Counted from the first letter of the stretch, positions 9,342 through 19,770 are shown. The stretch is 61,911 nt of DNA from Companilactobacillus pabuli (GCF_014058425.1 NZ_CP049367.1:1-61911); one strand, 5' to 3'. Notes: generated by a model from the letters alone, not told the origin. Made by a program: numbers and translations.

Positions 9342-10319
9342 ATGAAGCCAACAATCAAAGATATTGCCGCTAAAACTGGCTTTTCAATTGCTACAGTGTC
9401 ACGAGTGTTGGCGAAAAAACAGGGTACATATAGCGACAAGACTCAGGAGCGTATTTTAAAAGTTGCTAAGGATCTCGGCTATCGGAAGAATACACTAGCC
9501 ATGGAATTGGTTAAAAAGAAGACCGACGTGATTGCCGTTATTGTCAACGTCACGCCGACGAATTTTTCAAGTGGAATTATTGATGGTATTCAACAGCGCG
9601 CGACTGAGATCGGGTTACAGGTTATTATTCTATATGCTGGTAATCGGAATACCGAGTTACAACATCAAGCAATTGTGACCGCCTTGGAACGTACTGTTTC
9701 AGGTATTTTGTTAATGGCGATTGATCCAGATAAAGCAGACTTACAATTATTAACAGAATCAAAGACACCGTTTTGTTTTGTTTCGATCAATCTAGCAGAT
9801 GAACGCGTCAAGTCTGTTAGCTCTGACAATTATCAGGCGGCCTATTTGGCGACAAAGTATTTAATTTCGCATGGTCATCGGACAATTGGCCTAGCCGGAA
9901 TCGACCATTATCATACAGGTAGTCAACGGCTTGCTGGGTATCAAGCGGCGTTAAAAGATTATTCGATTCATGGGCAAGCTGAATGGGTGCAACCCGGAGA
10001 TTATAGTTATCAGGCTGGTTATAATGTTTTTAATGCTTATCAAGAGTTGGGCATTACTGGGGTTGTTGCAGCTAGTGATATGACGGCGGCCGGACTACAA
10101 AAGGCTGCTCAGGAGAGTAATGTGAAGCTACCTGGGGCGCTTTCTGTTGTCAGCATTGATGGAACGCTCATCTGCGATATTGCGACTCCTGCGTTGACAA
10201 GTGTTACCCAGAATTTTGTCCAGATTGGTATTGAAAGTGTTAATTGTTTGGTTGGCAAATCTGCCACGCGGTTAGTCCCAGTCACATTGGTTGAACGTGA
10301 GAGTGTTACAACTATATAA
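9342..10319 (+). CDS. LacI-family regulator of the maltose/alpha-glucoside cluster
   Basis: 325 aa. The N-terminal LacI helix-turn-helix is KPTIKDIAAKTGFSIATVSR, followed by a periplasmic-binding-protein-like sugar domain (residues 60-325). The start at 9342 is chosen because GGAGGGGA (9325-9332) lies 9 bases upstream and the helix-turn-helix begins at residue 2 as usual for the family. It is divergent from the permease/GH31 operon and upstream of the broken GH65 gene, with the twin operators between. The expected role is repression relieved by maltose or a related sugar. Confidence 0.92.
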   Translation: MKPTIKDIAAKTGFSIATVSRVLAKKQGTYSDKTQERILKVAKDLGYRKNTLAMELVKKKTDVIAVIVNVTPTNFSSGIIDGIQQRATEIGLQVIILYAGNRNTELQHQAIVTALERTVSGILLMAIDPDKADLQLLTESKTPFCFVSINLADERVKSVSSDNYQAAYLATKYLISHGHRTIGLAGIDHYHTGSQRLAGYQAALKDYSIHGQAEWVQPGDYSYQAGYNVFNAYQELGITGVVAASDMTAAGLQKAAQESNVKLPGALSVVSIDGTLICDIATPALTSVTQNFVQIGIESVNCLVGKSATRLVPVTLVERESVTTI

Positions 10320-10340
10320 AGCGTATTGAGAAATAATTTC

Positions 10341-10394
10341 AGCTTCGCTGACCTGATAATCGAGAACTTGATTGTCAGGTCGGCGAAGCTTTTT
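10341..10394 (+). terminator. Rho-independent terminator after the LacI gene
   Basis: A 16-base stem, AGCTTCGCTGACCTGA pairing with TCAGGTCGGCGAAGCT with one mismatch, with a loop of 18 bases and a T-run. It ends transcription of the regulator gene before the GH65 remnant. Confidence 0.8.
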
Positions 10395-10566
10395 GGTTAC
10401 AACGAGATTATTCCGTCACTTTAAATACGTTCTCATTAACGTTAGTATACTGTCGGTACTAAGCAATTGTTTTATGCGAAAAGCAGCAAAGTGATTCTCA
10501 AATCGATGAAACCGCTCTATTTCGGATGTTATACTACAGCAAATGAAGTCGAAAGTGGGGGAGACT

Positions 10567-10902
10567 ATGCAAATTGATAAGTTAACATTAAAAGATGTGG
10601 CAACGACGAATCGGCAGTATCTGGAGACGATTTTTGCCTTGGGTGATGGTCACATGGGTGTTCGGGACTCAGTACCGTTTACAGGTAATCAACAAGCAAC
10701 ACTACCAGTGATGCTCATCAATGGCTATTATGCGACGAATCCAATCACATATGGGGAAAGTGCCTATCAAGAAGCTCCTTTGCATTCAAATTTTACAGCC
10801 CCAGAAGATTTATCAAAAATGGTAAATGGAAATCAAAACGTTATAAATTCAAGATTAAACACAGATAATCTAGGGAAAGGAGAATTTTTCCTTTTTCAAT
10901 AA
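10567..10902 (+). pseudogene. N-terminal fragment of a GH65 disaccharide phosphorylase, fused to unrelated sequence
   Basis: Residues 1-70 (MQIDKLTLKDVATTNRQYLE, then FALGDGHMGVRDS) match the N-terminal beta-sandwich of GH65 maltose/kojibiose phosphorylases, which split disaccharides with phosphate to beta-glucose 1-phosphate. A full enzyme is about 750 aa. After the ITYGESAY region the reading frame goes on for some 38 residues ending LNTDNLGKGEFFLF, which I do not recognise and which is probably the tail of another gene. The catalytic barrel is lost. The start at 10567 has GGGGGAG upstream. The lost gene would have completed a maltose pathway with the permease. Confidence 0.75.
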
Positions 10903-10915
10903 ATTAGCGTGGCGT

Positions 10916-10945
10916 CCACTAGGGTATACCCTAGTGGCCTTTTTT
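10916..10945 (+). terminator. Terminator with a perfect 22-bp dyad
   Basis: Positions 10916-10937 form an uninterrupted palindrome centred on GGGTATACCC, followed by CCTTTTTTG. It closes off the GH65 fusion fragment and lies 71 bases before the resolvase gene. Confidence 0.75.
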
Positions 10946-11007
10946 GTTTCTGTGCTATACTAGGAATTACAAGTGTTCATTAGAACTGTCCAAAAGGAGA
11001 ATTGGAA

Positions 11008-11592
11008 ATGGCTAAAATCGGTTATGCGCGTGTGAGTTCCAAGGAGCAACATTTAGATCGACAGTTAGCGGCTTTAAAAGACGTTGATAAATTATTTACG
11101 GATAAATTAAGTGGGGCTAACACTAATCGGCCAGAACTGCAAAAAATGCTGGCCTATATTCGTGAGGGAGATATTGTCCTGGTCACTGAATTAGATCGCT
11201 TAGGCAGAAACAACCATGATTTGACTAAGATCATGAACTCCATTCAAAATAAGGGTGCCACCCTAGATGTGTTAAATTTGCCGTCCATGACAGGGATTGC
11301 TGACCCAAATTTACGTCAACTGATGACCAACTTGATTATTGAACTCTATAAGTATCAGGCCGAAAGTGAACGTAAGCGAATCATTGAGCGCCAGCAGCAA
11401 GGGATTGCCTTAGCTAAGCAGCAGGGTAAATATCATGGGCGCAAACCCCAATACACCCAAGACGATCCCCGCTTGCAACACGCTTTTAAGCTTTATCAAA
11501 CGGGTATGAGTGATGTAGATGTTGCCCGTAATACAGGGATTAAACGGACGACCTTTATCAGATATCGAAAGAAATTCAATATACAAAGATGA
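11008..11592 (+). CDS. Serine recombinase (resolvase/invertase)
   Basis: 194 aa. The N-terminal catalytic domain contains IGYARVSSKEQ with the nucleophile Ser, RQLAAL, and VTELDRLGRN, followed by the long E-helix and a C-terminal helix-turn-helix (GMSDVDVARNTGIKRTTFIR). It makes staggered cuts with a Ser-DNA link and on plasmids usually resolves dimers or cointegrates. The start at 11008 is preferred over a TTG six bases before it because AAGGAG (10994-10999) sits 8 bases upstream. In a plasmid with two replicons it could maintain monomers. A res site was not clearly found, though the 60 bases upstream hold several short repeats. Confidence 0.92.
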   Translation: MAKIGYARVSSKEQHLDRQLAALKDVDKLFTDKLSGANTNRPELQKMLAYIREGDIVLVTELDRLGRNNHDLTKIMNSIQNKGATLDVLNLPSMTGIADPNLRQLMTNLIIELYKYQAESERKRIIERQQQGIALAKQQGKYHGRKPQYTQDDPRLQHAFKLYQTGMSDVDVARNTGIKRTTFIRYRKKFNIQR

Positions 11593-11951
11593 TGTTTACA
11601 TGAGAGAATCATAGCAGAGCGGACCACTTGAAACTTCTAACTCCACTAAAATCCGAGAAATGACCAAGAAAAATGACAACTCTTCGAATATTGTTACTTC
11701 AAATTAAAATCAAAAATGATTACCTTAAAAATTGAGGTTTTTTAATTAAAATAATATTATTTTATGCTGTGTTATCCGCAATTCTAAATCTGGATCATAG
11801 TGATATCTGATAGCTTTGTAGCAGTATGTAAATAAAATTATTATTCTGATAAAAGCAAGCAACGATTGACAATTCTGAGCGTTATTTTTCGAATCATGGC
11901 GTTTTCATATTACAATGATCCTAGAAAAAGTAAAGTTATGGAGGCGATTAG
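11593..11951. other. AT-rich intergenic region without a recognised gene
   Basis: 359 bases between the resolvase and the oxidoreductase. I see no convincing reading frame on either strand. The right half is AT-rich and contains TTGACA at 11866-11871, a good -35 hexamer, but no clean -10 at 17 bases; the promoter of the oxidoreductase gene is probably here. Confidence 0.4.
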
Positions 11952-13157
11952 ATGAGTGATTTGGATCAGACAAACAGCTATCGATACGTCATTGTTGGTG
12001 GCGGAGTGGTTGCTGGCTATGCCGTCAAGGGAATTCGACAGGAAGATTCAGAGGGTGAGATCTTAATTATTTCGCAAGAGGCGGATGTCCCATATGAACG
12101 ACCGGCACTGAGTAAAAAACTATGGCTAGATGATGAATTTACTGAAGAGAACATTCAGATTGGTGCTGAAAATTATCCCAATGTGACTTTTAAGTTCAAG
12201 ACAACGGTTACGGCTATTAATCGGCAAGATAAGGTCATTACATTGGCCGATAGTGAGCAAATCAAGTATGAACAGTTATTGCTAGCAACTGGCGGAGAAC
12301 CTAGACAAATCCAGGGACCTTCTGATCCACATGTGCTAGTCTTTAGACAGTGGTCAGATTATCGCAAGTTACGTAAATTTAGTGGTCCGAACAAGCGAGT
12401 TGTGATCATTGGTGGTGGATATGTTGGTACAGAGCTCGCATCGTCACTGACCCAAAATGAGACTGAAGTTACGATGATTTTTCCAGAAAAAGCGCTGGGT
12501 GAGGGTAAATTTCCTGAGCCTATTCGGACTGAGTATGAAGCCACGTTCAAACGCAATGGTGTCACACTGATGAGTGGTCAGTTTGTCCAATCATATCAAC
12601 GCCAAGGTGACCACTTGACTCTATTGACAAAGGATGGTACGGTGATCGCAGCCGATACGATCATTGTTGGGTTAGGCGTTACGCCGCGGATTAGTTTAGC
12701 TGAAGACAGTTGTTTGGATTTAGCTGATGGTGGTGTGAAAGTTAATGAGTATCTCAATACTAGTGACCCAGCCATCTGGTCTGCTGGAGATATTGCCTCT
12801 TATCCAGATCACATCTTGGGTCGGCAACGGATTGAGCACGTGGACCATGCCCGACTTTCTGGTGAATTAGTTGGCCGTAATATGGCAGGTGCTCACATGA
12901 GCTATCAGCATACCCCATACTTCTATTCCATGATTTTTGATATTTCCTGGCAAGCAATCGGTAATATTGATCCTAAATTGCAATTGATTTTTGATCGGCG
13001 AACGCATGGATCGCTTGTCTATTTCATAGATACCGATAAGTTAGTTGGTGTTTTAGTTTGGAATGTTAAGGTGAATCTTGATGATGTTCGCGCATTGCTT
13101 GCGAACGCTCCAGCTACAGATGATCTGGTGGGCTCCATTCGAGAGAAGAAGGCTTAG
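11952..13157 (+). CDS. FAD/NAD(P)-dependent oxidoreductase (ferredoxin reductase/AIF-like)
   Basis: 401 aa. Two Rossmann folds are visible: FAD binding at VIVGGGVVAGYAVKGIR (about residue 13) with the PYERPALSKKLW motif of rubredoxin/ferredoxin reductases, and NAD(P)H binding at VVIIGGGYVGTELASSL (about residue 150). The FAD-closing motif IWSAGDIASYP is near residue 276. There is no redox CxxC, so it is not a disulfide reductase. Its electron acceptor is unknown; such proteins in lactobacilli have been linked with oxidative stress. It stands alone as a single gene with ribosome binding site GGAGGCG. Confidence 0.88.
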   Translation: MSDLDQTNSYRYVIVGGGVVAGYAVKGIRQEDSEGEILIISQEADVPYERPALSKKLWLDDEFTEENIQIGAENYPNVTFKFKTTVTAINRQDKVITLADSEQIKYEQLLLATGGEPRQIQGPSDPHVLVFRQWSDYRKLRKFSGPNKRVVIIGGGYVGTELASSLTQNETEVTMIFPEKALGEGKFPEPIRTEYEATFKRNGVTLMSGQFVQSYQRQGDHLTLLTKDGTVIAADTIIVGLGVTPRISLAEDSCLDLADGGVKVNEYLNTSDPAIWSAGDIASYPDHILGRQRIEHVDHARLSGELVGRNMAGAHMSYQHTPYFYSMIFDISWQAIGNIDPKLQLIFDRRTHGSLVYFIDTDKLVGVLVWNVKVNLDDVRALLANAPATDDLVGSIREKKA

Positions 13158-13278
13158 TATCTGGATGAGATATCGGTGAATCATTGCGTCATCACGAATG
13201 TACTTTAGAACAAAATGGCCATCATTAACGATGGCTCAGTAGCAAATAAAAACTAGCCTTGAGTCATTTTAAAGTGCA

Positions 13279-13371
13279 TGAAGTGCAACACAAAAGTTAG
13301 ACAAAATTGAATATTTTTAAACTGCTAAGGCATGTTCCCTGTATTCGCAGGGAGTCATGCCTTTTGTTTTC
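13279..13371 (-). mobile_element. Remnant of the right end of an IS3-family element
   Basis: On the minus strand, 13317-13362 encodes GMTPCEYREHALAV then stop, the conserved end of IS3/IS150-group OrfB transposases. It is followed at the outer edge by TGTCTAACTTTTGTGTTGCA, typical of the terminal repeat of these elements. The rest of the element is missing because the ISL3 element at 13372 abuts it directly, so ISL3 landed in, or recombined with, this older element. Confidence 0.7.
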
Positions 13372-13408
13372 GGCTGTTCGTCAAATCAAGTTGATGGCGG
13401 TTCAAGTT

Positions 13409-13443
13409 AACAGTTAGACCATAAATGGTCTAGCTGTTTTTTA
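13409..13443 (+). terminator. Terminator at the end of the ISL3 transposase
   Basis: A stem AACAGTTAGACC / GGTCTAGCTGTT with a 6-base loop and a run of Ts. It lies inside the element next to the transposase stop codon and would block read-through in either direction. The same hairpin is found in the second copy near 23561. Confidence 0.65.
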
Positions 13444-14715
13444 TTTGGCTGATGAGCTTGCTCGAAGCCAAAACATTTGAATATTTATACATTCAGTAAA
13501 GTTGTTCCAACTACGATATCCATAGGCACTACTTTTTATCTTTTTTGTTCTTCCAATGATTCCCTCTAAAAATCCGTTGGAATATTTAAGCTTCAGTGCA
13601 TTTAATACTTGTTTACGATATTTTCTTAATGATGTCATTGTTTGATCCATAGCGGTATTGAGTGGATGATAATTGAGTAGTATCTGATTCATTGTATCAG
13701 TATCGCCTGTTCTAATAGCCTTTAAAATATCTTGATATACTTCGTAGGACTTGGCGAAACCTTCGTCCAAATCTAAACACTTTGTGATTAAATTTAGATC
13801 CGTTTCATAATAACCAACACTGTACTGATACTTAGGGTTTATCTTTTCGATGGAATCGAATGATTCCAAGAATTTTTTCCAATCTCTCTTCATGAACAAG
13901 TATTCTTTACTTCTTTTAGGCATTCGTTTCATTACCTGTATTCTAGTTGAATTGAGAGAACGATTCATCATCTGAACGATATGAAATCTATCAACAACGA
14001 CTTTGGCCTTTGGAAACAACTTTGGTACTAAATTAATGTATCCGGCATTTAAATCCAAAGAAATAGTTTTTACCTGTCTTCTGACTTTCAAAGGAAATCG
14101 ACTGAAGTATTTACTGATTTGATATGAAGTTCTTCTGGGCAAGATATCACCCGTACGATGATTATCGCTATCTAACCAAATAAAGCTCATTTTGTCAGTA
14201 GACATAAATTCATCAAATGCCATGTGCTTAGGAAGATGTTCAGGAAGTGATTTCTTGTGCATCTTGGCTTCTTCATCGATGATACGTTGAACGGTCTTAT
14301 CGGAGACGTTAAAACGTCTGCCGATATCCTTCAATGATGTATTAAAAGCAGTTTCTGATAAGATCATTTGTCTAACAGGTTGTGCGATTTGACAATATTC
14401 CCAAACATAACTAGTTTTGGCTACAAAGATAGAGTTACAAGATTTACATTTATACTTTTGACGTTTCAGACTTATATACGTTGGACGTAATGATAATGAT
14501 GGAACGACTATCATATTTTTATTAAATCCATTCTTAACTAAGTGGCCTGCAAGGCCACAGTTAAGACAACGGTCAATCTGTTTAGTTAGCATTGCAAAAT
14601 AGACTAAGGACTTGATGCCATTAACTAACATAAATTTTGAGTCTTCAGTAAAGATAATATTCTCATCTTTCATTTCAAGAGCGTTTCGTATAGACTTATT
14701 ACTTAGGGACATCAT
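13441..14715 (-). CDS. ISL3-family transposase
   Basis: 424 aa. An N-terminal zinc-binding region (CLNCGLAGH and KCKSCNS) and helix-turn-helix (DIGRRFNVSDKTVQRII) are followed by the DDE domain with Asp in ISLDLNAGY, Asp in VVVDRFHIVQ and Glu in FLEGIIGRTKK. Length is normal for ISL3 transposases. The ribosome binding site AAAGGAA precedes the tandem ATG codons at 14715/14712. It appears intact. Confidence 0.93.
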   Translation of the reverse strand: MMSLSNKSIRNALEMKDENIIFTEDSKFMLVNGIKSLVYFAMLTKQIDRCLNCGLAGHLVKNGFNKNMIVVPSLSLRPTYISLKRQKYKCKSCNSIFVAKTSYVWEYCQIAQPVRQMILSETAFNTSLKDIGRRFNVSDKTVQRIIDEEAKMHKKSLPEHLPKHMAFDEFMSTDKMSFIWLDSDNHRTGDILPRRTSYQISKYFSRFPLKVRRQVKTISLDLNAGYINLVPKLFPKAKVVVDRFHIVQMMNRSLNSTRIQVMKRMPKRSKEYLFMKRDWKKFLESFDSIEKINPKYQYSVGYYETDLNLITKCLDLDEGFAKSYEVYQDILKAIRTGDTDTMNQILLNYHPLNTAMDQTMTSLRKYRKQVLNALKLKYSNGFLEGIIGRTKKIKSSAYGYRSWNNFTECINIQMFWLRASSSAK

Positions 14716-14872
14716 TCAAATTCCTTTCATTGTGAAGCTGTAGAGGGTAGAACATCTAAAGGTATGGATGGTGTCTTTTTGATGTTCTAAAATAGTTTTA
14801 TTAATAAATGGTATACAAAAATAGAGTTGATGGCAAAATGCCTATCAACTCTATTTATCGTACAGCCCGAAT

Positions 14873-14920
14873 AATAAACCAATTTCAAATACTACGAGGG
14901 TATTTTGAAATTGGTTTATT
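14873..14920. terminator. Long inverted repeat, orphan terminator
   Basis: A stem of about 20 bp formed by AATAAACCAATTTCAAATAC and its complement around a short loop, just outside the ISL3 right end. It has no gene on its left now, so it is probably the terminator of a gene lost when ISL3 arrived, and it insulates the alpha-glucoside operon. Confidence 0.55.
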
Positions 14921-14997
14921 TATTGTCTATGAAATAAATTTCAAAAAATGAAAAAAATCCAAAATAATGAAATGCTTCCCTGAATATCCAAATTGTA

Positions 14998-15026
14998 TTG
15001 CACCGATTCGGAAACGATGCCATAAT
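14998..15026 (+). promoter_or_regulatory. Promoter of the PTS alpha-glucoside operon
   Basis: TTGCAC (14998-15003), 17 bases, CATAAT (15021-15026). It lies 69 bases upstream of the GH4 gene and just upstream of a cre site. Confidence 0.65.
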
Positions 15027-15041
15027 GCAGTTGTCAATTGA

Positions 15042-15055
15042 TGAAAGCGCTTTTA
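15042..15055 (+). promoter_or_regulatory. cre site (CcpA binding) for carbon catabolite repression
   Basis: TGAAAGCGCTTTTA fits the cre consensus TGNAANCGNTNNCA except for one base near the end. It begins 15 bases after the -10 box, so it covers the region just past the transcription start, where CcpA acts as a block. It predicts repression of the operon by glucose. Confidence 0.75.
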
Positions 15056-15076
15056 ATTGGTTTGTCATTTATATAA

Positions 15077-16438
<1,362 letters not shown>

Positions 16439-16463
16439 TACATTTGAGCATGGTTAACTATTT

Positions 16464-16507
16464 GAAAGGCTATTCAATATCAAAAAAGAATATGCCTTTC
16501 TTTTTTT
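16464..16507 (+). terminator. Intra-operon terminator/attenuator
   Basis: GAAAGGC pairs with GCCTTTC across a 23-base loop, followed by seven Ts. It lies between the GH4 gene and the EIIBC gene and would make the hydrolase mRNA more abundant than the transporter mRNA. Confidence 0.55.
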
Positions 16508-16536
16508 AAACAAATAAAGAAATGAGATGAATTATT

Positions 16537-18402
16537 ATGATGCAGAAATTGCAAAAATTCGGTGCTGCAATGTTTGTCCCTGTTTTGCTCTTCTCATTTG
16601 CAGGTTTGGTTGTAGCCTTTGGTTCTTTATTCACAAATGCGGAAATTTTTCATAATTTAGCTCAACCCAATACCACTTGGTACGGTATTTGGTACACGAT
16701 TCAAGAAGGTGGTTGGACAATCTTTAGACAAGTTCCACTACTATTCGTTGTAGGTTTGCCTATTGGATTGGCAAAGAAATCTCAAGGACGTGCTGCCCTT
16801 GAATCGTTAGTTACATACTTAACATATAATTATTTTATTGGTGGAATGCTAAGCCAATGGGGTCCATTCTTTGGTGTTAAGAATTATGCTAAGCCTATTC
16901 TTGCTAATTCCACAAATGGTGGTTTGACAGAAATTGCTGGTATCAAAACATTGGATACTAGTATTGTCGGTGCTTTAGTTGTTGCTGGTATTGTTGTTTG
17001 GCTACACAATAGATACTTCGATAAAAAGTTACCTGATTGGTTAGGTACTTTCCAAGGATCCGCATATGTTGTTATTCTAGGATTTGCTAGTATGTTTGTT
17101 TTGGCCTTTGTTACATGTTTAGTATGGCCAAAGATTCAAATGGGTATTTCTGGATTACAAGGATTCATGAAGAATTCCGGTGTCATAGGTGTTTGGATAT
17201 ATTGTTTCTTACAACGTGTTCTTATTCCTACCGGTTTGCATCACTTTATTTACATTCCGTTCCAATATGGTCCAGCCGCTGTTGCCGGTGGTTTGCAACC
17301 ATACTGGTTGAAACATCTAGCAGATTTTGCTGGAAGCACACAAGCTTTGAAGACTTTAGCTCCATCAATGGGATTTGAATTGTTTGGTAATGAAAAAGTC
17401 TTTGGTATTCCTGCTATTTGTTATGCTTTCTACGTTACTGCTAAGAAGAGTCGTAAGAAACAAACAGCTGCTCTATTGATTCCAGCCGGATTAACATCTA
17501 TCGCAGCTGGTATTACAGAGCCAGTTGAATTTACATTCTTATTTGCTGCTCCAGTATTATGGTTTGTACACTCATTCCTAGCAGCTACAATGGATGCTAC
17601 AATGTACGCCTTTGGTATTGTTGGTCAATTTGATGGTGGATTAATTCAATTCGCAAGTATGAACTGGATTCCGCTATGGGCAAATCATTGGCACACATGG
17701 ATTACTCAAATTGTAATCGGTCTTATTTTTGCACTAATTTACTTCGTAGTATTTAAGGTTCTTATCGAAAAATTTGATTTTGCTACACCTGGACGTGAAG
17801 CTGAAGGTGAAGATACAAAATTAATTAATAAGAAAGAATACAAATCTAAGAAGGCAAATGGATCAAAATCATCTAATCCTTATATTGAACGTGCTCAAGC
17901 ATATCTAGAAGGTTTGGGCGGCTCAGAAAATGTTGATGAGATGACAAGTTGTGCCACTAGATTACGTGTCACAGTTAAAGATCCCGAAAAAGTTGAAACA
18001 GATGGTTTCTTTAAGGCCAATAAAGCTGTTGGTGTCGTAAGACATGGTAAAGCCATTCAAGTTATTGTAGGTTTGGACGTTGCTCAAGTACTTGAAAATA
18101 TGCAAGATTTATCATCAGGTCCTGTTAATGATCGTGCAACAAAAGCGGTTGAACTAACACCAATCCAACAAAATGCTTTATTGCTTTTAGATTCATTGGG
18201 AACAGTTGAAAATGTTGAAAACATCGAAACTAATGATGGAAAGATTGTTGTTACTGTTGTCGATCCAACAGAGGTTGATTCTAAAGATGTATTTAGTGAT
18301 TTAGGACTAGATGTTAATGATGTAAGTGTAGAAAATAAAAAAGCTACTATCGATATGAAGAATCATGAACTTTATGCTCATACGATGTCATCAATGCTTT
18401 AA
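16537..18402 (+). CDS. PTS alpha-glucoside transporter, EIICB
   Basis: 621 aa. The N-terminal EIIC domain (residues 1-420, about 10 membrane segments, with TAGITEPVEFTFLFAAP typical of the glucose-glucoside family) imports the sugar. The EIIB domain at about 450-530 carries the phosphorylated Cys at about 472 in MTSCATRLRVTV. It lacks EIIA, which is supplied by the gene at 19792. A further C-terminal stretch of about 75 residues (LLLLDSLGTVENVENIETN) resembles an EIIB fold without the Cys. The family phosphorylates maltose, isomaltulose or similar disaccharides at the 6' position, feeding the GH4 enzyme. Confidence 0.92.
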   Translation: MMQKLQKFGAAMFVPVLLFSFAGLVVAFGSLFTNAEIFHNLAQPNTTWYGIWYTIQEGGWTIFRQVPLLFVVGLPIGLAKKSQGRAALESLVTYLTYNYFIGGMLSQWGPFFGVKNYAKPILANSTNGGLTEIAGIKTLDTSIVGALVVAGIVVWLHNRYFDKKLPDWLGTFQGSAYVVILGFASMFVLAFVTCLVWPKIQMGISGLQGFMKNSGVIGVWIYCFLQRVLIPTGLHHFIYIPFQYGPAAVAGGLQPYWLKHLADFAGSTQALKTLAPSMGFELFGNEKVFGIPAICYAFYVTAKKSRKKQTAALLIPAGLTSIAAGITEPVEFTFLFAAPVLWFVHSFLAATMDATMYAFGIVGQFDGGLIQFASMNWIPLWANHWHTWITQIVIGLIFALIYFVVFKVLIEKFDFATPGREAEGEDTKLINKKEYKSKKANGSKSSNPYIERAQAYLEGLGGSENVDEMTSCATRLRVTVKDPEKVETDGFFKANKAVGVVRHGKAIQVIVGLDVAQVLENMQDLSSGPVNDRATKAVELTPIQQNALLLLDSLGTVENVENIETNDGKIVVTVVDPTEVDSKDVFSDLGLDVNDVSVENKKATIDMKNHELYAHTMSSML

Positions 18403-18505
18403 TACTTAAAAAAACTTAAAAACACTTATAAATTTTGAATGTTATGAAAAAAGCCTTCATAATTGAGTATGTAACAAAATTACATAATTAAAGGAGAGGG
18501 ATACT

Positions 18506-19267
18506 TTGAAACTAGATTCATATATTTATAAGCACTTTGATGATTTAAATCAAAATGACAAGCTAGTTATTAGCTTCATATTAAATAATAGCAAAGACGT
18601 TATTAATATGAACATAAACGAAGTTGCTCAGAAATGCTTGGTTTCTCCATCTGCAGTTTTTAGATTGACTAGAAAAATAGGCCTCTCAGGGTTTAATCAG
18701 CTAAAATTTATTTTGGCTGAAGATCAGGATTTTGTTCAGACTAAAGCAATAACAGATTTTGTTGGAGATACAAAAAATGCGATGGAATATACGATTCATC
18801 AATTTGAAACAACCCAAATGAGTGGATTGTATGAAAAAATTGATAGAGCACCTAATATTTATGTTTATTCAACAGGCTGGGTTCAAGAAATAATTGCTAA
18901 TCAACTTCAAAGAAATTTCTTTTTAGTAGGTAAAAATATTTATGCGTTACCTTCAGCAGGCAGTGAATTAGATAAAGTTTCTCATCGTGTTAAAAATGGA
19001 GACCTTTTGATAATTGTTTCATATAGCGGTGAAGATAAAGAGCTCATAAAAACGGTAAAAGGAATATCTTTAAGAGGTATATCCACAATTGCTTTTACAC
19101 CCTTCAATCAAAATAAGTTAGCTGCCGCGTGTGAATATAGCTTGAATTACAATACAATTAGTTTTCCAATGCCTGATAGAGAAGGCGATGAAGTTTTCTT
19201 CACAGGTGTCTATGTTTTAAATGATTTACTAGTGATGGGATACTCAAATTACGTTATAAATAAATAG
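18506..19267 (+). CDS. RpiR-family transcriptional regulator
   Basis: 253 aa from a TTG at 18506, with AAGGAGAGGG 5 bases upstream; no ATG gives a full helix-turn-helix. Residues 1-75 are the RpiR helix-turn-helix (VAQKCLVSPSAVFRLTRKIG), and residues 105-245 a SIS sugar-phosphate-binding domain (VSYSGEDKELIKTV). It probably senses a phosphorylated sugar of this pathway and controls the operon. It follows EIIBC and is tightly linked to the genes downstream (11 bases to the next start). Confidence 0.9.
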   Translation: MKLDSYIYKHFDDLNQNDKLVISFILNNSKDVINMNINEVAQKCLVSPSAVFRLTRKIGLSGFNQLKFILAEDQDFVQTKAITDFVGDTKNAMEYTIHQFETTQMSGLYEKIDRAPNIYVYSTGWVQEIIANQLQRNFFLVGKNIYALPSAGSELDKVSHRVKNGDLLIIVSYSGEDKELIKTVKGISLRGISTIAFTPFNQNKLAAACEYSLNYNTISFPMPDREGDEVFFTGVYVLNDLLVMGYSNYVINK

Positions 19268-19278
19268 GAGGAAGAACA

Positions 19279-19770
19279 ATGATGGCTAGAACTGGTAATA
19301 AGATAATGGATAAAATAACTGGTTTTTTGAGATATGATTTGAAAAAATCATTGAATATGTATATAGCCGTTTTGATGGTTGTTCCAGTTATCTTCTTTAT
19401 ATACATGTTATTTGCTTTAAACCTTGCACAAATGAGCTTAAGAGGATTTTTTGATGAAAGTCCAATAACTGCTGTGATGTTCATTGTTTGTTTGGTAGAT
19501 CTAGTCGTTGCTTATATTCTATTTTTTGAAAAAGAAAGGTTATTAAATAATCGTATTAATGTTATTTGGGTGTTTACAGCGTTAACAATTGCTCAGTTGG
19601 CAGTTGGTAATCTAGTATCTCTAGTTTTAGGGATAATTGTTCTATATCTTTCAAAAGATATAAAATCCGATAATAATAAATTGCACAAGAATTTTATATA
19701 TTTATTGTTAGGATGTGTACCATTGTATAGTGTTAGTGCATTGATCTTAATAAATATTGGAATTCATTAG
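19279..19770 (+). CDS. Small integral membrane protein, function unknown
   Basis: 163 aa with five predicted membrane segments and a basic N-terminus; the start at 19279 has AGGAGGAAG upstream. I recognise no family motif. It lies between the RpiR regulator and EIIA with 9-11 base gaps, so it is co-transcribed and may assist sugar uptake, but there is no direct sign of that. Confidence 0.7.
   Translation: MMARTGNKIMDKITGFLRYDLKKSLNMYIAVLMVVPVIFFIYMLFALNLAQMSLRGFFDESPITAVMFIVCLVDLVVAYILFFEKERLLNNRINVIWVFTALTIAQLAVGNLVSLVLGIIVLYLSKDIKSDNNKLHKNFIYLLLGCVPLYSVSALILINIGIH

Larger units (their letters stand above)
13372..14867 (-). mobile_element. ISL3-family insertion sequence, complete (about 1.5 kb)
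   Basis: The left end begins GGCTGTTCGTCAAATCAAGT and the right end, read on the minus strand, GGCTGTACGATAAATAGAGT, imperfect inverted repeats of ISL3 type. One transposase gene lies inside on the minus strand. No 8-bp duplication is seen at the two flanks, so the element has probably recombined. A deleted copy in the same orientation lies at 23523-24089, making a composite arrangement around the alpha-glucoside operon. Confidence 0.82.

Noticed and set aside
9239-9439. Minus-strand open frame over the operators and the start of the LacI gene
   Set aside because: It overlaps the divergent promoter region and the helix-turn-helix coding sequence and has no ribosome binding site.
13372-14867. 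An 8-bp target duplication around the intact ISL3
   Set aside because: The flanks TTGTTTTC and CGAATAAT do not match, so I do not claim one.
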